Source: Eretmocerus hayati (Eukaryota > Arthropoda > Insecta > Hymenoptera > Aphelinidae). Taken from it: DNA of 64,000 nt. The notes under the pieces are model-generated. The model was given only the letters and a program-made list of their open reading frames with translations. It was not told the DNA's origin and did no database searches. Location: positions 146,883,121 to 146,947,120 of the forward strand of contig CM056742.1 of the NCBI GenBank assembly GCA_029851415.1, in the 5' to 3' direction. Shown piece after piece: positions 34,522-45,675 of the stretch; within the stretch, counting starts at the first letter, position 1, and each line of letters opens with the position of its first letter. The position numbers were made by a program, and so were the translations under genes.

Positions 34522-34669
34522 ATGGCTGATAAAGAAATTCAACAAAATGATGAGATCTTGAGTGGATCGGAACAATCCTCTAACATTTTAGATGTTATTG
34601 TGGATCCAAATGAAGCTCGTCAGATTGAAACGATGGAAGTAGAAGAATCTCGAAATGATCAAGAGAAAA
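34522..34669 (+). CDS. gag: Predicted first coding exon of gag
   Basis: ATGGCTGAT opens a 54-codon ORF that stops at 34684-34686 if unspliced. Read to the donor AAAA|GTAAGATT it gives 49 codons plus one base, an acidic segment beginning MADKEIQQ. The phase exactly matches the acceptor at 34903, so exon 1 continues in frame into the large ORF. The alternative is that this ORF is a short upstream peptide and the polyprotein starts at 34879. Confidence 0.6.
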
Positions 34670-34903
34670 GTAAGATTCACATTTAGAACTTTCTCTTATT
34701 CATCTAAGTGTTGATGTGTTCATGAAAATGAGTTCTTAGATCAAGCCATCTGATAAATTCTGTAAGCTGTGAAAAGTTAAAGAATTTCTAAGTTTCTTGA
34801 AATGATTATGAATAAACTTATGAAGAAGAATCTAAGAATCAAAATAGTCAGGCCTGACACGAATCAAAAATCCAGATAATGATTCACGAATACTTTTTTA
34901 CAG
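34670..34903 (+). other. Predicted 234-nt intron inside gag
   Basis: Donor A|GTAAGA at 34670, branch-like CTGAC near 34855, and acceptor TACTTTTTTACAG ending at 34903. Splicing joins phase 1 to phase 1 with no frame change and removes the first 8 codons of the long ORF, replacing the Ala at codon 9 by Thr. Confidence 0.6.
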
Positions 34904-37900
34904 CAAATAATAAGGACCCTAAGATTCAAAAAGAATATTCTACGACTCCAACTGAATTAAACTCGAGACCAATGAGTATGTCAACGCCAAATACAAGTAT
35001 GAATACTGGTTCTACGTCAAGAGATAGACAGAACACGTATGTTCCCGGTACAATCAACATTTCGACGGATTTCGTACTTACATTCAGAGATGCAGCGAGG
35101 GATTTTAGTTCTGCTCTTACTACTCATAAGAAATTGGTCGAAAAATCCAGTGAAGTTGTCGACAAATTGAATGAGAGTCTGAAGTTGAGTGCTGATATTG
35201 AAAGGATGCGTTTGAGACGAGCCGAAATTGAAAAGGAGACTGAAGAATTGAAAAGACTCAACATGGGTCAACAAAGTTCTCAAATAAATCGCCCGTCTCA
35301 AGATTCCTTAACGAGTCAACCAAGTACGAGAGCAACTCAAGATTCTTCGATTCGCACTGATCAAAGACCGAGCACAAGTGCAACTCAAGATTCTACAACG
35401 ATTCGCACTCAACCAAGTACGAGTGCAACCAACGATTCTTCAACGATTCAAATGAATCAAACGACTCCAACTGAACAGGTAAATAACCTACAAAATTTGA
35501 CCACGACTCATGATTCTTTGAATCTAGAAGAGACTCTGAAATCAATTCTCGTAGGAAAATTAACAAACGATTCACTTACATCAAAAATTCATATTGATAG
35601 AAAATACAAACTGTCTGAAAAAATGAATTTCGATTTATGGTTGGACTATTTCAAGTCTGAATTACGAAGTTATGATTTGATAGATATCATTGACGATAAT
35701 TCTCCTAATCCTAGAGAATTTACTGAGACTCAAAGAATTCGAAGAAAGAATCAAGTCAGAGACATAATCATGAATAGAATTGATGAAAAGTATCATAGTA
35801 GAATCACTAACATTCAAGATCCAAAAGAATATCTGAGCAAACTTCAAGAACTCAGAAGGAAAGAGTTGAATTTAGATCCTGTAACTATCAAAGGGAAGTT
35901 ATATGAAATTCGAATGAAACGAAACGAGAAGGTATTCGACTTTTGCGAACGATTCGACTCTCTAGTGAGAGAGTACAATTTATCTAACGAGTCAAAACCC
36001 TTGGATGATGAAGAATTGAGTTCATTATTCTATCATGCAGTCTCTGGAGTAAATGAAGATTTAAGACAAACGAATCTTATAAAGAAAAACGATAACAAGA
36101 TCGGAATGAATATAGATCAAATGAAATCATTCATGTTTCAGTCCGAATCTGATCGCAACCAACGCAATGATTCAAGAGTCAATAGAGTCAGCTACAATGA
36201 GAACGATTCTAATCCTTGTCATAGATGTGGTCAGAGAGGTCACAGAGCTGGTGTTGATTGTCCTCTCCACAACACTGACAAGTGGCTACATTATCGCTGC
36301 CAGACAGTTCACAAAAAGGGTGGACTTTGTCCAACTCCTAGACGAGGTAAGAGTCCTTCTATATCTAGGATAAATGATAAAGACTCAGATTCTAACAATC
36401 AAAGTAAGAATCTACGAAAAAGAAATTCTGGAAAGAAAAATCGAGGCAAAATTAGTAAGAAAGAAAATTCGAAAAAGAGTAAGAAGAGTTTTAAACGAGC
36501 TGCTCGAATGGTTGTAGATTCAAGCGAAAATGAAGATGAAGAAAGCGAAAGTGAGAGTGAAGGTAAGAAATTATTCTCAAAATCATATCGAGCACGAAAT
36601 TTTATAAATTTTATCGCAGATTCTGGTGCAACTGATCATATAGTGAATCAATCTATGCTTCTTTCTAATTTTAAAAGACTAGAAAATGGAATCATTAAGA
36701 GTGCGAATAAGAACGAATTTGCAAATTTAGTTATAGATGGGAAAGGTGAACTCAGTTTAGCAAATGAGACATCTGATCAAAAATTGATTCGATTGACTGA
36801 TGTTATTGCTACTAAAGATTTATCTGAAAACTTGCTTTCTTTGAGAAAATTAGCTGACTCAGGGTTTTCAATTTATTTAGATGATAAAATCTTCAAAGTT
36901 TACAATAAATTTACAGATAAAATTCTTTTTCAAGGTACTTATAAGAAACCAAATTGGATTATTCGATTTGAAGTTAAAAATAACGAGTCTTATGATTCTA
37001 AAGAATCCACTTTGAAGAATTATTCATGTAATGCTCGAATAGTATCACATCTTGAATCACCAGAAGAGTCGAACACGATTCATAACGATGAAGAGTCGTT
37101 AGCTTCGGAGGGAGCTACTAACGAATCTATAAATACTGATTCTTCAATTGGGAGGGAGAAAGATGTAGTTCTAGTAGAGAAAACTCTCAACAATCAGCAG
37201 AATCCAGTAGAGTCTACCACGAATTTTTCCAGTAATAGCTCACTCAAGAATTTTATAATAAGCTCTGATGAATTGATATCGTTGATAGATTCGAATGATT
37301 CAATTGATAAGAATCTAGATAAACAAACGAGTGAAAATTCTAAAAGTTTGAATCTAGGACAACTATGGCATACTAGGTTGGGACACGCATCTTTGGGTTA
37401 TCTTCGAACACTTCAGAAGAAAACGAATTTGCTAGAAAATGTAAAATTTGACGATTCTATTCTAGACTGTGAAGTATGCATAATGTCAAAAATGGAGAAA
37501 TTACCATTCAAAGAAGTACGAGCAAGAGCTCAAAGACCTCTTGAAGTCATTCATACGGATATTATGGGAAAAATTAGTCCTGTGTCGTATCCCGGACAAA
37601 ATGTATTCATTATAGTGTTTGTAGACGATTATTCTAGATTCTCAATGGTCTATTGTTTGAAGAGTAAAGACCAAGCTGGCCAAGCGTTAGAATCATTCTT
37701 GATATCAGCTCGAAATTTGATAGGTGAAAATGTGAAAGTTTGCTATATTAAATCAGATCAAGCTCTTGAATATATGGGAGGACATTTTGCAGAAGTATTA
37801 GAAAAGGAGAATATAGAATCAAAATTATCTCCTCCATATACTCCTGAACATAATGGCACAGCTGAACGATTCAACAAAACGATTCAAAGAAAAATCTTAG

Positions 37901-40323
37901 CTCTATTAATTGATTCTGGTTTACCTATCTCAATGTGGGAATTAGCTGCAGAAGTTGCTGTTTGTTGTTATAACAAGACTCCTCACAAAGCTATTGGATA
38001 TGATATTCCAATCAACAAATTCGCACCAAATGCAAGTTGTCATTTGGAACAAATTAGACGATTCGGATGTGTGAGTTATGTCAAAGTCAACAAATCAAAA
38101 TCTAAGTTCGAAGCAAAAGCTATCAAAGTCTATTTGGTAGGATACAAAGAAACAAGTTACATATTTTGGCATCCCTCTTCACGGAAATTTTTAGAATCAA
38201 GAAATGTTAGATTCAATGAAAAATTAGTTTATGGTGATATTTACAAAAAGAAATCACTTACAAATGAAGATACGATTGAATCATCAAAACAAGTTGTTGA
38301 TTCTATCAACGATTCGATTCACTTTGATGGTGTCAATGATGAAAGTAGTATTCCAGAAAAACAACTTGTAAATGTTTCATCTAAAAATAGAAAAAGAGGC
38401 AGACCTCGAAAAAATGAAAGAATTCCTACGACTCATCAAGGCGATAAGACGATTCAAACATCTCAAGGTCCTTTGACTCGCAGTAAAGCCAAAAGAAAGA
38501 TTGATCATCCTGAGAATACTAAAAGTACTTCAACTGAGAAACCAATACAAGATTCTAGTTTTGCTAACTATAGTGAGGTTTATAATGATTCTGATAAACG
38601 ATGTGAGGATGATATTTTAGCCCATATTCTCATTGCTTCAGTGTACAAAGACCCAACGTCTTATGAGGGAGCAATGGCTTCTCCTGAAAGAAAATTTTGG
38701 ATCAAAGCAATTAACGAAGAATTAGAGTCTATGCGTAAGAATCGAGTGTGGTCTTTAGTTGATCGACCTAAAACTCAGAATGATGGTACACGAGCAAATA
38801 TTATAGATTCAAAATGGGTTTTCAAAAGAAAGATAGAATCAAATGATAACTTCAGATATAAAGCTAGATTAGTTATTAGAGGATTCAAAGATAAAAATAT
38901 TTATGATCTAAAGGAAACTTACGCTCCAGTAGCAAGGTTATCTCTAGTTAGAGCAACTCTTGCTATCATAAATAAATATCAACTTCAAGCTTGTCAACTC
39001 GATGTTAAGACAGCTTTCTTGAATGGAGATTTGGATGAAGAAGTATACATGGAAATCCCAAAAGGTCTTGAGGTTGATAAAAATATTCTATCGACTCAAG
39101 TATGTAAACTCGAAAGATCATTGTATGGTTTGAGAGTTAGTCCTAAAAAATGGAACAAACGATTCAAAAAGGAAATGAAAGCACTAGGTTTAGAAAATGA
39201 TTTACACGAACCTTGTCTTTTTACATGGAGGAAAAATGGAATAATGATACTTGTTCTCTTATATGTCGATGATATGATAGTTGCAAGTAACGATTCAAAC
39301 AAATTATTGTATGTGAAATCACATCTGAGCAAAGTTTTTGAAATGAAAGATCTTGGTGAACCCAAACTATTCCTAGGTATGAATATTGAAAGAAATATTG
39401 AAAAAGGAACGATTCTATTACACCAAGCTCAGTACACTCAAACGATTCTAGAAAAATTTAATATGCAAGATTCCAATCCTCAAAATACGCCTATGATAAC
39501 GAGACAAGTGAGTAACAAAAATAAGAAAAGTAAAATTGAATCAAACGAATCTCAAATTACGATTACGAATCAAGAATCAAAAAGAGTACCATACAGAGAA
39601 GCTATTGGATGTTTGATGTACTTATCAGTAGCTACTCGACCTGACATTGCTTTTGCTGTAAATTTTCTAGCTAGAAAACAGAGTAATCCAACTGAAACTG
39701 ATTGGAAAAATGTTAAGAGAGTCTTTAGGTATCTCAAAGGAACAAAGAATCTAGGAATCGTTTTTACATCTTTAGGTGAAAATTTAGAAGCATTAACTGA
39801 TGCTAGTTTTCGAAATTGTGATGATTCGACTTCAACTGGAGGTTATGTTATTAAATTGTTCGGGGATGTAATCGCTTGGAAAAGTTACAAACAAAAATAT
39901 GTAACTCTTTCAACTTGTGAAGCAGAATATCTAGCTATGAGTGAAGCTTGTCGAGAACTCATCTCAATAGATAAATCGATTCGATATACATTAGGAAAGA
40001 CTTTATATCCAGTCACAATTTGGTGTGATAATCAATCTGCCGGTAATTGCACTCAAATGGATGGTAGTCATAAGCTAAAAACTTTCGACGAATCAATTGA
40101 TGAAATTACTAAGAAATTGAATCAAAGAGAAAAATCTGGGAATAGAGTCCATATGGCTGAAACACATGGTGATTTCATAAAACAATGTGTTGAACAAGGA
40201 AAGATTATAGTCAAATGGGTTGCAACAAAAGAAAATGTTGCTGATATTATGACTAAACCATTGCCTTATGAATCACATGAATATCTTACTCGTAAGATTA
40301 CAAAGAATCCAAAGAATCGATAG
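34904..40323 (+). CDS. gag-pol: Copia Gag-Pol polyprotein (main exon)
   Basis: The unspliced ORF runs from 34879 (1,814 codons); the residue numbers below use that start. A Ser/Thr-rich linker with three repeats around ATQDSST lies at about 150-195. Gag domain about 235-430 (WLDYFKSEL). Zinc knuckle from Cys447 (CHRCGQRGH...C, last spacing five instead of four). Protease DSGA 581-584. HHCC zinc finger H831, H836, C864, C867. Integrase D894, D960, E996, with exact D-35-E spacing. RT palm Asp1375 and YVDD 1462-1465. RNase H Asp1641, Glu1681, Asp1717. A basic low-complexity region lies at about 500-560. It makes virus-like particles, processes the polyprotein, copies the RNA and integrates. No stop or frameshift separates gag and pol, so the Gag:Pol ratio must be set another way, for instance by splicing. 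Confidence 0.97.
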
Positions 40324-40673
40324 AAATGAGTCTGGAATCTTTATGAATCATGAATCAAAATAATTGAATCTTAATATGTGTTGTTTGTTTTCTTATATGT
40401 TCACAGGTGACGAACAACAATAAGAAGATATTTTCCAAGTGTTTAGAAATTTAAGTTTGTTCTTCTGACAATTATCATAATGAAAACTGATATGCTTATT
40501 AGAATTCAAGGCTATGTAAACGATCCTTTATTTCACTTGACCACTTGTTGTTCAAATATTTTTCTTATCAGTTAAACAGCATTGTGTTTACAACGATTCA
40601 ATTATAAGATTTTTTAATGATTTTTCTTTAGATTCAAAGGCCTTTACATTCATATGGATTCAAAGATTTGTAT
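40324..40673 (+). other. Retrotransposon 3' untranslated region
   Basis: 350 bp between the stop codon and the polypurine tract, rich in GATTC/GAATC phrases like the rest of the element. TTCACAG|GTGACG near 40404 resembles a splice acceptor, unsupported otherwise. Confidence 0.7.
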
Positions 40674-40684
40674 AAGGGAGGGAG
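40674..40684 (+). promoter_or_regulatory. Polypurine tract
   Basis: AAGGGAGGGAG directly precedes the 3' LTR TGTTGG; primer for plus-strand DNA. Confidence 0.92.
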
Positions 40685-40960
40685 TGTTGGAAATATACTT
40701 ATACAACTAAATAGAACCATACGAATATATTCAAATGAGCGCGCGTCTTTTGTTGAACAACGGAACGGTTTGGTTGCTACGCCGCCCCATGACTGTCATC
40801 ACTTCGTTGTGAGCCCTGTTCAAGTGCAGTCACGCCGCCAGTTAACCTCAACGAATTTTTCCGCTGTGTATATCGTGCTTATTGTATATATTGATTATTG
40901 TGTTTTTGAATCTACGAGTCTACGAATCAACGAGTCCTGAATGAACGAGTCATCAGTTTA
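40685..40960 (+). repeat. 3' LTR, truncated (276 of 321 bp)
   Basis: Identical to 32823-33098 base for base as far as I can read, then breaks off after GTCATCAGTTTA and runs into CCGGCTAATTTAG. The lost part holds the TATA box, predicted start site and terminal CA. Downstream GGGCCCAGGCAC (40980-40991) resembles the PBS core, perhaps by chance. Confidence 0.92.
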
Positions 40961-42477
40961 CCGGCTAATTTAGAATACGGGCCCAGGCACTGATATTACA
41001 TCTCTAATTTTTCTCTTCCCAAAGCAGTTACAAAGGTTTGGTAAACTATCAACTAGCGGAAGTCATTCAAGGGTCAACGAAACATATCTCAACTAATTAT
41101 TGTAATGACGTTACCATATTCGTGCATGAGTGATGGTTATGTCCTTCAGAATTGCCGCACGAGATCTGCAACACTCACCTGGAATCACAAAAAAATGAGC
41201 ACACAGTTAGTCAATATTCAAAACAGCTTGGCAAAAATTATATAAGATATATTTATTTATGGTACTGAGAATCAAGCACAAGATTCTGCGGCTTTTGTTT
41301 CAGTTTTATAAAACTCAAGAGCAGCAGTAGATTCACTATACAAATTGGAAATAATTATTATTATTATTCAGTAGCGTTCGCGTGGAGTCAATATTCACGG
41401 GTCAACACGATACACTAATAGTACCGGTACTTTGATTATCCAAGGCTAAATTCGCAAGAAAGGTGAAGCTGATAACCGTTCATCGCCGTGTTCAAAGAAA
41501 TCTGTTTTTTTCGAAACATCAATCTCTTGGACGAGTTCTTGGACCTCATCATTGATCATACAAGCGTTTGAATGAGCAATTACAAAAAAGTTCTAAAATT
41601 GGACAAATTTATATACATATTTTTATAAATAAACTAGGAAACTGAATTTGTGATGGACGCGCAATGGATCTATTGACTAAGATAATATCTGCATTGAAAA
41701 TAGTGATCAAATTTTTTCTAACTCATATGGTCAATGAGAGGAGGATAATTTGAAGTGGAATCACAAGAAATCTACATTTGGAAAGATCCGAGAAAACACT
41801 GCAGAGAAACCATACTCAGCCAATTCAAAGCAAACAAAAGAAAGATTCTCAGAAACTCATTATATTGACAATACCATTCATTTTCTCATCTTGATACTCT
41901 AGAAGCTGGAGAGAAGAAGTCGATAAATAAAAAAAAAATCCTGTCATGTAGCCCGTTGTAACAGCTCACGGAAACTAAAAGCTCCATCGAGCAGCGGGAG
42001 GGTGGCTGATGGCTCTGCATGGTTGGCAACTTTTGAGCGACAAAGTGAATTTTCTCCCATTAACTGGCAAGCTCGCAAGGCCGTGCCTTTAATTTAGTTA
42101 AGTCAAGAGCCAACCACCTGAATATCGATGAGACAGCACTTGCCATCCTGAGAGAAAAGCCTTGAATGTATATATACTCGGAGCAACACCAAGCCAAGCT
42201 AGTTTGTCATTATTTACGCGAGTAATCGAAGTCGAAGGATGACAAATGCCGATTGTCAACATTGCAAATTTGATTTGATTCAATTTCCTTCTTCTTTCTA
42301 GAAACAAAAATTCGATCAGATCTATTGGAATCATATCCGAAAAATTAAATTGAGTAATATACACGGTGATGTAATTAGAAATACATGCCGGCAACACAAA
42401 TAATTCAAAGTTTAGAGATGAACGCAAAGACGGATCATCTCCAAAAAATCCGCATTTCGTACTTTCTGTTAGTCAAC
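40961..42477. other. Non-coding stretch with a recursive-splice-like site at 41178 (minus strand)
   Basis: On the minus strand ATTTTTTTGTGATTCCAG is followed directly by GTGAGTGTTGC (junction between 41179 and 41178). An (ATT)n tract lies at 41350-41368. The 109-codon minus ORF at 42098-42427 has no domain. No gene called. Confidence 0.4.
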
Positions 42478-42590
42478 ACGTTCGCTGTGACGGAAAAAAT
42501 CGTGTTTGGGTTTTGTGTGCGATGGACCCGACCGGTGGAGTCCAATTAATGGGACTTTGATGACCGTCGCACACAGAGTTGGATGCATGG
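42478..42590 (+). repeat. Copy 1 of a ~115-bp repeat with ACACGTTCGCTGTGACG end
   Basis: Starts CAACACGTTCGCTGTGACG and shares GGTGGAGTCCAATTAATGGG, CACACAGAGTTGGATGC with 45183-45300 in the same orientation. This copy lacks the inverted right end. Confidence 0.7.
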
Positions 42591-42791
42591 GCCCCATCGC
42601 CCTGTTGAAAAACACCATCCTCTTATCAGAAAACCCCTCGGATCAAACCCTTGAAATCTTGGATCCTGGTTGGATGAAAAAAATGTAATTCTATTTGATC
42701 TAACTTTGATCAAACGTTGGGTTTGAGGAGCGAAATTCGTCTGTATTCGTCTGCCTCACGTGCCCACGGTGGCCCAGTGCGCTGCACCGAG

Positions 42792-42954
42792 ACTAAGGCT
42801 CGAATTCATAGTCTTTAATCCGAGATTAGGATCGGCGGATTAGGAGCGCTGCAATCGCTGTGCCCAAATGCTAAATACCTCACCAAGGCGATCGCAGCGC
42901 CCTAAATCCGCCGACTCTAATCTCGGATTAACGACTATCAATTCCAGCCTTAGT
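42792..42954. mobile_element. 163-bp hairpin MITE with 3-bp GAG target duplication
   Basis: ACTAAGGCTCGAATTCATAG pairs with CTATCAATTCCAGCCTTAGT. GAG flanks both ends (42789-42791, 42955-42957). The arms contain TAATCCGAGATTAG and GCGATCGCAGCGC. A 3-bp duplication suits PIF/Harbinger, but GAG is not its usual target. Confidence 0.82.
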
Positions 42955-42997
42955 GAGCCTAAACCGGGACGAAGTAAGGATCGCGTATAAGTGTTAA

Positions 42998-43829
42998 CCC
43001 TTAGCTGGCACACTTCTGCCACATAACATAGCTGGCACGCCTGGGTGGATTACACCCACGACGAAAAATTAATGCTGTGGCTACTATAATCAATCTTTTG
43101 GTCTCAAAATTTTTGTGTAGTCTTTTTGAAATATTTTGAATGGATCACCGTACCGAAATAGTCGCCAAGGTCGAATGAAAAATTAAAAAAAATACAAACG
43201 TCCAAAAAATGCGAAAAATCACCTTTTCCAGTAAAAAATTCTAGAGGACGGAAATTTCATCCAAATGTGCTGAAAATTCAACTGAGTCATCTTGAAATGA
43301 GGCCAATTCAAGAAAAAAATAGCGCAAGAGTAGACCTTGAAAAAAAAATATTTATTCTGACATATTTCGACGCATGAATTGAGCATTTTTATTCTCACCT
43401 AATGTGCCAGAATGAAGACCTCCATTGAAAGATCGACCACTGTACTATTTTTTTCTTGTATCTAATTGATCTTGAGATGACTCAGTTAAATTTTCAGCTG
43501 ATTCCATTGAAAATTGCGTCCTCTAGAATATTTTCAGTGGAAATGCCTTTTTTGCAATTTTTTGCAATAATTTACTATTGCATTCAAAATGCACTCAAAA
43601 ATAGCGCACATAGCTGGCACACCTGGGTGTCGAACACCCAGTTAGTTTTTGGCTCGGCTGTAGCGGAGCAGCGAGCGCGCCAAAACTGGCGCTCTGTGCG
43701 CGGTCGGTAAGTGTCAAGTCTTGACTACCAACAGAGGTCACTATGAACCCGGGAAACTTTGAATTACGATCGTGGCGTACTCATGAAGGAGGCCTTGGGT
43801 GGACTCCACCCAAGTGTGCCAGCCGAGGG
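42998..43829. mobile_element. Non-autonomous piggyBac-like element, 832 bp
   Basis: CCCTTAGCTGGCACACTT and AAGTGTGCCAGCCGAGGG form an 18-bp TIR (16 matches), flanked exactly by TTAA at 42994-42997 and 43830-43833. TTAA target and CCC ends are the piggyBac signature. A subterminal AGCTGGCACACCTGGGTG motif recurs near both ends, likely transposase sites. No transposase ORF. Confidence 0.92.
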
Positions 43830-43993
43830 TTAACGTGGTTTTCGTTACCAATTTTTTTCTTGAAAAAATAGTACCGTTGTCAGACTATCCAGAATCTAAC
43901 TCTTTATATCAACTGCACTTCAAGATGCAGATGAAGAAAGATCATGCTGTAAGGTTATGTTGACGTGATGTATTATATTTCGTATAGTCTCAC

Positions 43994-44344
43994 ACTAATA
44001 AGGAGAGCCCGGAGTCTCCGGGTCCTGAAATCTCACCAAAATTCTTTCACAGTTTCGTACCACCTTGAATATGAAGAACCCAAAGCAACTCTGTCAAATG
44101 GGCCTTCTGTTCAGAGCTACAGCCTATGACATTAGCATTGCCCATATAGGCCCATGTTGAAAAGTGATATATATATAGGTATACTAGCAATGTTGACGTT
44201 TCTATCTGTGGCTCAGAACAGAAGGCCCATTTGACAGAGTTTCTTTGGGTTCTTCATATTCTAGGTGGTACGAAACTGTAAAAAAATTTTGGTGAGATTT
44301 CAGGACCCGGAGACTCCGGACTCCCCTTGTAAGTATAGGTATAG
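43994..44344. mobile_element. 341-bp hairpin family, copy A
   Basis: Ends ACTAATAAGGAGAG and CTCCCCTTGTAAGT. The arms pair over their whole length (CCCGGAGTCTCCGG..., GAAGAACCCAAAG...), with CCATATAGGCCCATGTTGAA and a TATATATA core in the centre. Confidence 0.88.
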
Positions 44345-45182
44345 GTTCGAATCACACGTACACACTTTTATTTTCCCAACCTCAGAATCACATTAACAAG
44401 CGCATGTCACCATAGCCTCAATTATGATGACTGGTCTCATGAAGATCAAGATATCACGAGCAGACCCAAATTTACAGTGAAATCATAGCTAATAAAGCGA
44501 TCTAACTCTTGTTTTTCCCAAAAAACTTCCGAAACAACACCCACAATATAGCAGATGATGTAATGAATGTTTCGTTCTGATGCAGCGTAGAATCGCCGCG
44601 CGCAAGTGTGGGGCAGACGAATTTTGCTCCTCAAATCCAACATTTGATCAAGGTTTTGATCAAATTGGATCACGGGCATCCAAAATTTGATCCAATTGAA
44701 TTTTTTTTTAAAGATCGTTTGTAACAGGGTGGTTGGGCCTATCGCAGCGAAGGTGTTAATGATATTTTACGCTAAAAAATTTCAAATTTCACGAAGAATT
44801 AAAATTTTCACGTTAACGACGACTTTCGTTACGTGCTTTATTTGCTCTACATTATGGTGTTTATGTACACTAATACCCATAGGCTCCTGGTGGAGTCGTA
44901 CGAAAGTGAAAAAGAGGCCACCAGCATCGTCACGCCTTCCTTGATTGAACGTTGCGAAGTAAACGCAAACTTTACCCTCTTGAATTTCTCAACAAGTGGA
45001 AAAAGGCTCTATACGAAAAGCCAACAGCTACTGCACGAAATTTTTACTCAACACTTTCACTAAATTTTCCGCGGTGATTATCCAAATTTTCTCGAGATTA
45101 CGTTCCATGTTTTTTTGAAAATTATACTGACGTAAGTTTAGTGAATTGAGCTGTTCTCGAGGTCAAAATCTAATTTCTTCAA
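44345..45182. other. Non-coding; unrecognised ORF at 44833-45063
   Basis: A 76-codon plus-strand ORF (44833-45063) has a short hydrophobic start and a fairly natural composition but no known domain and no splice context. It could be part of a degraded gene; not called. Confidence 0.35.
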
Positions 45183-45300
45183 CACGTTCACTGCGACGAG
45201 AAAAATCATATTCGGGTCTTATAAGCCTGTGGGTCTCACCGGTGAGGCTAACTGAATGGGATTTTAATCACCACCGCACTCAGAGTTGGATGCGTGGCAG
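45183..45300 (+). mobile_element. Copy 2 of the ~115-bp repeat, with inverted ends
   Basis: Starts ACACGTTCACTGCGACGAG and ends GCGTGGCAGTGAA, partly inverted, so it could be a short MITE. Shares CAGAGTTGGATGCGTGG with the copy at 42478. Confidence 0.6.
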
Positions 45301-45334
45301 TGAAGATGATAAGCATACTTGAAAATCATGGAAT

Positions 45335-45675
45335 ACTAACAAGGAGAGCATCAGGTCTGCGGAACACGAATCTTGATGAAACTCTGGGAATCATCTTGTT
45401 TTGGTGAAAAATGAAGTTACCTCTAAGGGCTAAGTCCAATGGGCCTCCTATCCCAAGATACAGCCATGAATATTGACATTGTCCATATAGGCCCATGTTA
45501 AAATGACACACATATAAAGATATACTAAAAATGCTAATCTTCATCGCTGTATCTCGGGATAGGAGGCCCATTGAATTAAACTCTTGAAGATACCTTCATT
45601 TTTCACCAGAACAAGATGATTCTCAAAGTTTCATGAAGATCCGTGTCCCACAGACCTGATGCTCTCCTTGTAAGT
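45335..45675. mobile_element. 341-bp hairpin family, copy B
   Basis: Ends ACTAACAAGGAGAG and CTCTCCTTGTAAGT; the arms carry AGGTCTGCGGAACACG, AATGGGCCTCCTATCC and their inverses; the core is CCATATAGGCCCATGTTAAA. Most similar to copy C. Confidence 0.9.

Larger units (their letters stand above)
32823..40960 (+). mobile_element. Copia-type (Ty1/copia) LTR retrotransposon, 8.1 kb, nearly complete
   Basis: Order: 5' LTR, tRNA-iMet-type PBS, long leader, gag-protease-integrase-RT-RNaseH in one frame, polypurine tract, 3' LTR. Integrase before RT defines the copia superfamily. All catalytic residues examined are present and the frame is unbroken. The two LTRs are identical over 276 bp, so insertion is very recent. 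The 3' LTR is cut short and no target duplication is found (GAAAA left, CCGGC right). Confidence 0.97.

Noticed and set aside
42765..42830. tRNA-like A/B boxes near GTGGCCCAGTGCGC
   Set aside because: The B-box-like part lies inside the hairpin MITE at 42792-42954 and spacing does not fit a tRNA.
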